Source: an uncultured bacterium (GTDB taxonomy: Bacteria > Bdellovibrionota_C > UBA2361 > SZUA-149 > CALKYB01). Taken from it: a stretch of 6,544 bases of DNA. The notes beneath the pieces were generated by a model. The model was given only the letters and a program-made list of their open reading frames with translations, did not search any database and had not been told where the DNA came from. Each line of letters starts with the position of its first letter. Position 1 is the first letter of the stretch. Position numbers and translations under genes: made by a program. Positions 1-4,760 of the stretch are shown piece by piece. The stretch spans positions 1-6,544 of the forward strand of contig CALKYB010000204.1 in assembly GCA_938003565.1 (NCBI GenBank). Reading direction: 5' to 3'.

Positions 1-1423
1 CCTCCCGCAATATTTCCTTTAAAAAGACTACAGTAAAGGGAGAAAACACTTTTTTCTCCTGGATCGGATATTTTTGGTGAGAAGCAATTAAGGTCGGTTT
101 GGGAATATGTCCACCATTGGCAATGGCTGCGTAGGCTCGAGCCATTTGTAGCATTGATACCGCATATCCGTGTCCGAAGGATGCCGATGCCAAGTCTACT
201 GATTTCCACTTTTTCCAATCCCGAAGAATTCCCTTAGCCTCTCCAGAGCATTCTAAACCAGTCTTGCTTCCGAATCCAAGCGACTTCAAGCCTTGGTGCA
301 TAGCTTGAGCTCCAAGGCGTTCTGAGAGAATACTCATTCCTACATTTGAGGAGTGTAAAATAATTTCTGCGAGGGTTAATCTGCTTTCTTTGTGCACATC
401 TGTAATTGTGTGACCGCCAATTCTTATAGTGCCATTGTTACAATCAACTGTTTCACCGGAAGATACCAAACCATTTTCAAATAGTAGACCAAGTACTAGA
501 GGCTTGATTGTTGAGCCCGGCTCGAAACTATCTTGAAGAATAGAATTTCTCATTTGGGCGGGTCCAATACTTTTATCGCTATTAGGATTAAACCCTTTTG
601 TTTGGGTCATGGCCAGAACTTCTCCAGTGTCAGCATCCATCATCAAACCAAAGGCTTGTTTAGCATCAGCTTCCTTACTGGTGAACGAAAGTTCTTCATC
701 CATAATTCTATCAATCATGATATCAATAGATAGCTGAATGTCGCTTCCTTCGCCTCTCAGGGATTGATCAGATTCAAGTTGAGTATCGAGCTGCGCACCA
801 AGCCTCCCTCGAGCGTCTCTATTGACAGCAATAGATTTAGTTTGCCCGGTCAGTCTACTTTCGAAATGACTCTCTATTCCAGCAAGACCAGCTCCGTCTC
901 TGCCTACTCTTCCTACGATGCTAGCTGCAAGGGTCCCTTGGGGATAAACCCTCTTAAAGTTAGAGTGAAGAGAAATTCCTTTTAAGCCAGCTAAGCTATC
1001 AATTAGGTTAGAATCAGGATGAACATTCTTTGCCAACCAAAAAAACTTTTTATGATTGGAAGCCCTAAAGGATTTCAACAATTCATCTCGGTCTTCGCTT
1101 TTATCCAAATTCTCAAGCAGAGCCTCACTGGGATCGAGTTTATTCGGATGCACTCCAATCCCGATAGTACGAATGGAAACAGCTAAGGGGCGACCGTTTC
1201 GATCTGAAATACTACCTCTAACTCCGCCAATTTTTCTTTTCGTGGAATGTTGCTTTAGGGCAAGAATATCATAATGATCGCTGGAGTTAATTTGTAGTTT
1301 ATAGAGATGGTAACTAAGAAAAGAAAAGCCAAAAACAATGGATAGTTGGAGTAAAAATATTCGAGTCGACCGGCTTGGAAAATGACTCGGTGCAGATGTG
1401 TTGGTATTTTGATAACGACTCAA
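1..1423 (-). CDS. ftsI: Peptidoglycan D,D-transpeptidase FtsI/PBP3-like (class B penicillin-binding protein), 3' end beyond the window
   Basis: Cross-links septal peptidoglycan in the periplasm as part of the divisome; anchored in the inner membrane. The 474 visible residues show a short basic cytoplasmic tail, one membrane segment (about 22-41), the class B dimerisation-domain signature RGSISDRNG (69-77), the strand DADTGEVLAM (263-272), the catalytic motif STIK with Ser304 and Lys307 in EPGSTIKP, the second motif SSN (358-360) and FGHG (416-419). The third motif, KTG, should lie just past the left edge. The reading frame has a TAA at 1448-1450 and no ATG or GTG before the membrane segment, so TTG at 1421-1423 is chosen; AAGGAAGG lies 11 nt upstream. 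This start puts the active serine at 304, close to Ser307 of E. coli FtsI. It follows the ftsL-like gene after a 75-nt gap and closes the visible cluster. A cluster-encoded sporulation-type paralogue is less likely next to ftsL. The family is certain; the exact start is probable. Confidence 0.93.
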   Translation of the reverse strand, partial: MSRYQNTNTSAPSHFPSRSTRIFLLQLSIVFGFSFLSYHLYKLQINSSDHYDILALKQHSTKRKIGGVRGSISDRNGRPLAVSIRTIGIGVHPNKLDPSEALLENLDKSEDRDELLKSFRASNHKKFFWLAKNVHPDSNLIDSLAGLKGISLHSNFKRVYPQGTLAASIVGRVGRDGAGLAGIESHFESRLTGQTKSIAVNRDARGRLGAQLDTQLESDQSLRGEGSDIQLSIDIMIDRIMDEELSFTSKEADAKQAFGLMMDADTGEVLAMTQTKGFNPNSDKSIGPAQMRNSILQDSFEPGSTIKPLVLGLLFENGLVSSGETVDCNNGTIRIGGHTITDVHKESRLTLAEIILHSSNVGMSILSERLGAQAMHQGLKSLGFGSKTGLECSGEAKGILRDWKKWKSVDLASASFGHGYAVSMLQMARAYAAIANGGHIPKPTLIASHQKYPIQEKKVFSPFTVVFLKEILRE

Positions 1424-1434
1424 TTGGTTCGAGG

Positions 1435-1442
1435 CCTTCCTT
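1435..1442 (-). promoter_or_regulatory. Ribosome binding site deciding the TTG start of ftsI
   Basis: AAGGAAGG on the minus strand matches the 3' end of 16S rRNA well and ends 11 nt before TTG at 1421-1423. It lies after the in-frame TAA at 1448-1450, so it can only serve a start in the short window between that stop and the membrane segment. This is the main support for a TTG start. Confidence 0.55.
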
Positions 1443-1498
1443 ACGTCTTACTTGCTCAACCTTGGGCAGATTAAAGAGGTAGCACTAAAATTCTTGTA

Positions 1499-1762
1499 TC
1501 ACCATACATTCATCAAGGCTGTTTTCCGAGGACTTAACCCTAAGGCATTCTTAGCATGTTCCTGGATTGAGTCAGGGGTGGAAAGCCAAGCATAGTTTAA
1601 CTTTAATGATCGAAGTTTCTCATCATTTTCAAGTGCAATTTGTCTCACATTCTCTACTAGGTATGACTTCCTTGTTACTTCCACTCTTACAGCTAATTGA
1701 AGGAAGAGGGTTCCAAAAAGCGTTAAACCGCAAAGTATGTTTAGAAGATTATTTTTTTTCAT
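1499..1762 (-). CDS. ftsL: FtsL-like cell division protein (short bitopic membrane protein)
   Basis: FtsL-type proteins form a trimer with FtsB and FtsQ that carries the activation signal to FtsW/FtsI at the septum. The 87-residue product has the full FtsL plan: a short basic N-terminus (MKKNN), one membrane helix (about residues 6-27), then a charged heptad-like helix (about 28-60) leading into the segment LSTPDSIQEHAKNALGL, which resembles the usual membrane-distal end of FtsL. FtsL sequences diverge strongly, so the call rests on size, topology and its place between rsmH and ftsI. Its ATG starts 16 nt after the rsmH stop, and the likely Shine-Dalgarno AAGGGA (1775-1780) overlaps that stop codon, which suggests translational coupling. 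It ends in TGA in the same frame as ftsI, with a second in-frame stop before ftsI begins. Confidence 0.85.
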   Translation of the reverse strand: MKKNNLLNILCGLTLFGTLFLQLAVRVEVTRKSYLVENVRQIALENDEKLRSLKLNYAWLSTPDSIQEHAKNALGLSPRKTALMNVW

Positions 1763-1778
1763 TGTAGCTTACTATCCC

Positions 1779-2774
1779 TTAAATTTTACCTTCATTCCTT
1801 TGAAAGACTCTAAGGCGAGAACTTCTAGATCTTGGATTCTCATGTATTTCACTTTCTTGAGGTTCCAAGGCCTTTGGTGTCAGAAGTTTGCCGAAGCCAG
1901 AGCTGGCCCCACTTCTAGGTAGTCTCCTGGGAATTTGCTCCCCTCTTTCCCATGAACGCATTTCTTTTGTGACAATCTTGTCCTCACTTGAATGGAAAGA
2001 AATCATTGCAAGTTTTCCATTTGGAGCAAGCAACTGATGTGAAAATTGCATAAACTCCTCGAGGGCCTCGAGTTCTTGGTTTACGGCTATTCTTAATGAC
2101 TGAAAGGGAATTGTCGCTGCGCTTCGGCCACTTTTTTGAGAAAGTTCTGAAATAGATTCACAGATTTTAGCAAACTCAGAGGTGCGATTGATTGGCCTGC
2201 TACTTACAACTTTGTCGGCTAGGACCCCTGATAGTCTCCCAAGCCCTCCAATTTGGAAAATTTTCTTTAACTCACCCTTGCTTGAATTGTTTAGGATGTC
2301 CGCTCCAGATTTAGCTAGAGTCTGATCCATACGCATATCCAGTGGTGAGTCTTCGAGAAAAGAAAAGCCACGCTCAGGATCGGCAAGTTGGTCGCTTGAA
2401 AAGCCAAGGTCCGCCAGTATCCCACTAAATATGGAAACATTATTTCTTTCGGCTCCAATTTTCTCCATTAAAACCTCTTGGATAAAATCAGGTGCATTTC
2501 GGAAGTTGCAACGAACCAAGATTACTCGATCTTGGAATGGAGAAAGCCTAACCTTGGTTCGCTCAAGTGCTGCACTATCTTGATCCAGCCCCACCAAGAA
2601 AAGATTAGGGAATCTTTTTAAAAGAGCTTCTGCATGCCCACCACCGCCTAGGGTGCAATCTAGAAAGAGTGGTGATTCGATGCTCCCTAAATGATCGAAA
2701 CAGTCCATCACTTCTTCTAGAAGAACGGGCGTATGAAGTGTTTTAATTTCAGCAAGATTGTTTTTCATTATCAC
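1779..2774 (-). CDS. rsmH: 16S rRNA (cytosine(1402)-N(4))-methyltransferase RsmH (MraW)
   Basis: Transfers a methyl group from S-adenosylmethionine to N4 of C1402 in the decoding centre of 16S rRNA; cytoplasmic. Nearly all family landmarks are visible in the 331 residues: HTPVLLEEVM (14-23), the SAM-binding loop LDCTLGGGGHAEAL (38-51), GLDQD (62-66), ILADLGFSSDQL (119-130), RGFSF (135-139), SPLDMRMD (143-150), PFQSLRIAVNQEL (223-235), ISFHSSEDKIV (258-268) and the C-terminal NPRSRSSRLRVFQR (313-326). Length is close to the usual 300-330. The segment that normally reads YGEE after the IF motif is replaced by IGGLGRLSG (175-183). The first codon used here is GTG; an ATG two codons later (2766-2768) is an equally good start because only a weak AGGTG lies upstream. 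It follows mraZ by 30 nt and precedes ftsL by 16 nt, so the three are surely one operon. Confidence 0.97.
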   Translation of the reverse strand: MIMKNNLAEIKTLHTPVLLEEVMDCFDHLGSIESPLFLDCTLGGGGHAEALLKRFPNLFLVGLDQDSAALERTKVRLSPFQDRVILVRCNFRNAPDFIQEVLMEKIGAERNNVSIFSGILADLGFSSDQLADPERGFSFLEDSPLDMRMDQTLAKSGADILNNSSKGELKKIFQIGGLGRLSGVLADKVVSSRPINRTSEFAKICESISELSQKSGRSAATIPFQSLRIAVNQELEALEEFMQFSHQLLAPNGKLAMISFHSSEDKIVTKEMRSWERGEQIPRRLPRSGASSGFGKLLTPKALEPQESEIHENPRSRSSRLRVFQRNEGKI

Positions 2775-2804
2775 TATTCTTTTACTTACACCTAAATCCT
2801 AACT

Positions 2805-3362
2805 CTACCTGTGGCGATCTGAGGTTAAATCTAAACCCGAGAACAGGTCGGGATTTTCTAGCAAGCGAGTTTCGGCTTCCCTAAATACATGTTCCCAAAC
2901 CCTAGTATCCCAAATTCGAAAACCGCTAATGCCAGCCGTAAAGCTAATTTGAGATTGAAGCCCTGAATAATTGCGAAGATTTGCAGGGATTAGAATTCGC
3001 CCTGCCTTATCAACGGGGCAGCTAGCGGCACGGGAGAAGTAGTAATTTTCTAAACTTTTTAGTCGAGGGTCAAAACTACTTAACTTAGAAATTTTTAGTT
3101 CCAAACTCTCCCAAACGGGAAGTGGATAAGCCTCCAGACACCTAGCCCCGTCACAAATATAATTTGTTACAACTAGTTCTAATACTCCACTACTTTGAAG
3201 AACGGACCTGAAGGAACTAGGTATACTAACTCGCCCTTTAGAATCTATGGAGTGCTCATGGCAGCCACGGAATCGGCCCTTGGCTGCTAGCGCTTCACTT
3301 TCTCCCACCAAAGACTCCAAGGAAGGTAGAGATGTCGCAGTATTTTTTTCGCCTTCTGTCAA
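2805..3362 (-). CDS. mraZ: Transcriptional regulator MraZ of the division and cell wall cluster
   Basis: MraZ forms a ring-shaped oligomer that binds short direct repeats before its own gene and represses the dcw operon. The product shows the two tandem SpoVT/AbrB-like halves, each with the DxxGR-IP motif: SIDSKGRVSIPSSFR (38-52) and PVDKAGRILIPANLR (116-130), followed by the typical GFRIWDTRVWE ending of the second half. At 185 residues it is longer than the usual 140-155, because about 30 residues precede the point (GRFRGCHEHS) where most MraZ proteins begin. The TTG used as start lies 6 nt after an in-frame TAA. GTG at 3306-3308 (codon 19) has GGAG at 6-nt spacing and would give 167 residues; it is a serious alternative, because the TTG is inside the operator. 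It is the first gene of the operon and diverges from the small gene at 4051. Confidence 0.95.
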   Translation of the reverse strand: MTEGEKNTATSLPSLESLVGESEALAAKGRFRGCHEHSIDSKGRVSIPSSFRSVLQSSGVLELVVTNYICDGARCLEAYPLPVWESLELKISKLSSFDPRLKSLENYYFSRAASCPVDKAGRILIPANLRNYSGLQSQISFTAGISGFRIWDTRVWEHVFREAETRLLENPDLFSGLDLTSDRHR

Positions 3363-3396
3363 ACCATTTTATCCCACTTTGCACCAATCTCACCCA
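3362..3396 (-). promoter_or_regulatory. MraZ operator: four TGGNN boxes with a 10-bp period
   Basis: Read on the minus strand the boxes are TGGGT (3392-3396), TGGTG (3382-3386), TGGGA (3372-3376) and TGGTT (3362-3366), each separated by exactly 5 nt. E. coli MraZ is known to bind TGGGN direct repeats spaced by 5 nt, and two of the four boxes here are perfect matches. The array begins at the last base of the proposed -10 element and runs through the start of transcription to the TTG start of mraZ, so bound MraZ would block RNA polymerase. That this is the MraZ site is inferred from the match and from its place before mraZ. Confidence 0.85.
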
Positions 3397-3424
3397 CTCT
3401 AGCATGGTAAATTCGTAAATTCAA
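3396..3424 (-). promoter_or_regulatory. Candidate sigma-70 promoter of the mraZ operon (extended -10)
   Basis: On the minus strand TTGAAT (3419-3424) and TAGAGT (3396-3401) are 17 nt apart, and a TG one base before the -10 gives an extended -10 element. Transcription would start near 3388-3390, leaving a leader of about 25 nt to the TTG start or 80 nt to the GTG alternative. The hexamers are imperfect (four of six each); the position immediately before the MraZ boxes is the main support. Confidence 0.5.
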
Positions 3425-3479
3425 TAGATATTTCAATGGCTTAGCCTAGTTGCTAACCACAAGATATCGTGGCTCCATC

Positions 3480-3568
3480 GTTACGCAACCACTACATAAG
3501 CCGATTTCGTGATATTTGCTGTAACAAGCTTTTCTAGATTTTTAGGTTACTGATTTTTATTGCGTAAC
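3480..3568. repeat. Inverted repeat GTTACGCAA / TTGCGTAAC with a 71-bp spacer
   Basis: The arms at 3480-3488 and 3560-3568 are perfectly complementary over 9 bp. Between them GTAAC (3521-3525) and GTTAC (3546-3550) repeat the outer half of the arms, so the element has several copies of the same half-site. It could be a pair of binding sites for a dimeric regulator or the base of a long RNA stem. A chance match of this length within a few hundred bases is possible. Confidence 0.35.
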
Positions 3569-3798
3569 TCCCTGCGAACACTAGGAAGAATATTCATGGT
3601 GCTAGGTAAATGTCACGATTTAGCCATAGGTTTCATAATTGAAGTGATGGTTAGCTGTAGATAATTTTCGCTAGGTCTAGAATAAGTCATTTTGACCCTG
3701 TAGGATTCCGCTGGTCTACCGGTTTTTCCGTAAAGTTCGATTAATTTGTCCGGATAAATGAATAAAGTGCTGGTCTAATCGTAAATACATACGGAAGT

Positions 3799-3813
3799 GC
3801 GATATTTTATCGC
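3799..3813. repeat. Short hairpin GCGATA-TTT-TATCGC
   Basis: Perfect 6-bp arms close a 3-nt loop. On the plus strand five T residues follow 5-10 nt later (CAGAGTTTTT), which is loosely terminator-like but with a gap between stem and T tract. No gene ends just before it, so it is better described as a hairpin of unknown role. Confidence 0.35.
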
Positions 3814-3927
3814 CAGAGTTTTTGTTCGAAGACGACACGCAGAGAAGGTAATTACAGGTTGGTCCCTTGGAATTCTTTCGTTCAATGCCTATTTTCTAGA
3901 ATATTCGGTTTTCAAGTCATATTTTTG

Positions 3928-3957
3928 TTGACTTTACTTTATTCGCTGGAGTATGGT
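3928..3957 (+). promoter_or_regulatory. Candidate sigma-70 promoter for the 133-residue protein gene
   Basis: TTGACT (3928-3933, five of six consensus bases) is followed after 18 nt by TATGGT (3952-3957, four of six). The DNA just upstream is AT-rich, as expected for a UP-like element. Transcription would begin near 3964, giving a leader of nearly 90 nt that includes the small hairpin TTAAG-GCT-CTTAA (3984-3996). Confidence 0.45.
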
Positions 3958-4037
3958 TCCGAGCGCTTTGGCTTTAGCAGTTGTTAAGGCTCTTAAGTTG
4001 CCGAAGAACCGAGGTATTTTAACGTTACTTATTTAAT

Positions 4038-4043
4038 GTGAGG
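4038..4043 (+). promoter_or_regulatory. Ribosome binding site GTGAGG for the 4051 gene
   Basis: GTGAGG lies 7 nt before ATG at 4051, an ideal spacing. An in-frame TAG at 4045-4047 rules out any start further upstream, so this site fixes the N-terminus. Confidence 0.7.
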
Positions 4044-4050
4044 CTAGTAT

Positions 4051-4452
4051 ATGAAGCTGTGGTCTAATGGAGAAGTATCTCAGGGTGGTAGTACTTTTAA
4101 TCCTGAACGTCGCTTACTTGCTGCAGTAATGCAGAGAGCTATTACTGATTATATTTCGGGAGACGGTGAGCTTCAGGAGTCTGCAAGGCAATGGCTCTTT
4201 GGTTTAGATGACCCAGGAGAATCCTTTGGTTTTGCGTATATATGTGAAGCCTTGGACTTTCACATGGAAGAAATGAGAAAAGCTATTCAACTTCAATACG
4301 AAGCGCATATTCGCAACTCTAAAAAAGCTGCAAAGCCAGCAGTAGAGGTTGTCGAGAATGCCGAAGCTAAGATTGGTGAACTTAACAGAGTTGATATCCC
4401 CGCTTCTGTTTCTGGTGGAATTGCGCCTCAGCAGCATGGGGTAGCCGCGTAG
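4051..4452 (+). CDS. Small soluble protein of unknown function, 133 residues, conserved-looking N-terminal core
   Basis: I do not know a function. No signal peptide or membrane helix is visible. The core (about residues 18-80) contains PERRLLAAVMQRAITDYI (18-35), ARQWLF (45-50), then FGFAYICEALDF (59-70) and MRKAIQ (75-80). From memory this spacing resembles small uncharacterised proteins of deltaproteobacteria and relatives, which carry ERRLL, an A-x-x-WL segment and F-S-F-x-x-(I/V)-C-E-x-L-G-L-D-P; this is recollection, not a search. The last 50 residues are low in hydrophobics, with an Ala/Lys/Glu-rich part (about 91-110) and a Gly/Ala/Gln-rich end, and look disordered. The gene has its own promoter candidate, a well-placed GTGAGG ribosome binding site and a strong terminator 30 bp after the stop, so it is a single-gene unit. 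It diverges from mraZ and converges on the acyl-CoA dehydrogenase gene. The helical core could bind nucleic acid or a protein partner, but nothing shows it. Confidence 0.88.
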   Translation: MKLWSNGEVSQGGSTFNPERRLLAAVMQRAITDYISGDGELQESARQWLFGLDDPGESFGFAYICEALDFHMEEMRKAIQLQYEAHIRNSKKAAKPAVEVVENAEAKIGELNRVDIPASVSGGIAPQQHGVAA

Positions 4453-4471
4453 CTCAAGACTTTAATAGTCA

Positions 4472-4508
4472 GAAAAAAAAGACCCCGGAGTATTCTGGGG
4501 TTTTTTTT
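4472..4508 (+). terminator. Rho-independent terminator, probably bidirectional
   Basis: A stem CCCCGGA / TCTGGGG (one G-U pair) with loop GTAT is followed by eight T residues and preceded by an A tract with one G, so the A and T runs extend the stem. It starts about 20 bp after the stop of the 4051 gene and clearly ends that transcript. On the minus strand the same stem, with one mismatch, is followed by TCTTTTTTTT, so it can also end transcripts arriving from the acyl-CoA dehydrogenase gene 250 bp away. Confidence 0.9.
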
Positions 4509-4757
4509 GCTAAAATTCATGGGTATAGTGCCATTAGACAGATATAATGCGCCTCCAATTTGCTACAAGTCCTCAGGACTTGGCTAGAAAATTCAAAATC
4601 AAGCTGATTTCTAAGGTTCAAATAGATCCTCTTGTGAAGCTGCGCCTCACATACATACTTAAGGACGGTAATACCTGTCGTAGGGCCTAGCTCTCTCTCT
4701 CGATTTATGTACGCCTCGGATGCTATCGAGGGAGTTAGGGTCAGAATATGGAGGGAG
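4509..4757. other. Gene-free stretch with a series of inverted repeats; possible structured RNA or 3' UTR
   Basis: No coding frame is seen. In order it holds a perfect -10-like TATAAT on the plus strand (4543-4548, no clear -35), the palindrome at 4566-4582, the small hairpins AAATCA-AGC-TGATTT (4596-4610), TGTGA/TCACA (4633-4651) and GAC-GGTA-A-TACC-T-GTC (4664-4679), then the larger inverted repeat 4688-4760. If the acyl-CoA dehydrogenase transcript runs on to the bidirectional terminator, this is its 3' untranslated region. A separate plus-strand small RNA is also possible, but no terminator follows it before the convergent gene. Confidence 0.35.
4566..4582. repeat. Perfect palindrome CAAGTCCT-C-AGGACTTG
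   Basis: Two 8-bp arms are complementary around a single central base. A protein binding site for a symmetric dimer or an RNA hairpin (with fewer pairs because of the tight loop) are both possible. No A or T tract follows, so it is not a terminator. Confidence 0.5.
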
Positions 4758-4760
4758 CTA
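4688..4760. repeat. Nested inverted repeat reaching the stop codon of the acyl-CoA dehydrogenase gene
   Basis: The inner arms CTCTCTCGAT (4695-4704) and ATCGAGGGAG (4725-4734) pair over 10 bp with one G-U pair. The outer arms TAGCTCTCTC (4688-4697) and GAGGGAGCTA (4751-4760) also pair over 10 bp with one G-U pair; both can form if the outer stem is cut to 7 bp. The outer right arm includes the stop codon of the gene on the minus strand. The two right arms share the direct repeat GAGGGAG, and the left side is a CT microsatellite-like run, which may explain part of the symmetry. Confidence 0.4.

Larger units (their letters stand above)
3425..3927. other. Long gene-free intergenic stretch between the divergent mraZ and the 4051 gene
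   Basis: No reading frame with coding character is seen on either strand in about 500 bp. The stretch is AT-rich. It holds a few separate palindromic elements: GGCTTAGCC (3438-3446), the long-range inverted repeat GTTACGCAA/TTGCGTAAC, the hairpin GCGATA-TTT-TATCGC, and the palindrome GAATATTC (3899-3906) in the AT-rich DNA before the promoter candidate at 3928. The 9-mer GCTGGTCTA occurs twice (3710-3718 and 3769-3777). No tRNA fold was found. It may hold upstream control regions of both genes, an unannotated small RNA, or decayed coding DNA; the sequence alone does not decide. Confidence 0.5.

Noticed and set aside
533..1274. Plus-strand open frames of 66-73 codons over ftsI
   Set aside because: They lie antisense to a long minus-strand frame with full penicillin-binding protein motifs and show no coding features of their own.
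1567..1922. Plus-strand open frames over ftsL and the end of rsmH
   Set aside because: Antisense shadows of well-supported genes; no ribosome binding site or recognisable domain.
3700..3760. tRNA-like GTTCGATT loop
   Set aside because: The flanking bases do not form a T stem, and no acceptor or anticodon stem fits.
3799..3825. Plus-strand terminator
   Set aside because: The stem is only 6 bp and the T run is short and displaced from it; no gene ends upstream.
3771..4068. Direct repeat TGGTCTAAT (3771-3779 and 4060-4068)
   Set aside because: Nine bases only, one copy inside a coding region; likely chance.
4204..4437. Minus-strand open frame of 77 codons inside the 4051 gene
   Set aside because: It overlaps the plus-strand gene that has promoter, ribosome binding site and terminator, and its product looks like a random reverse translation.
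4691..4701. CT microsatellite as a phase-variation tract
   Set aside because: It is about five CT units, lies outside any coding frame and is not placed between promoter elements.
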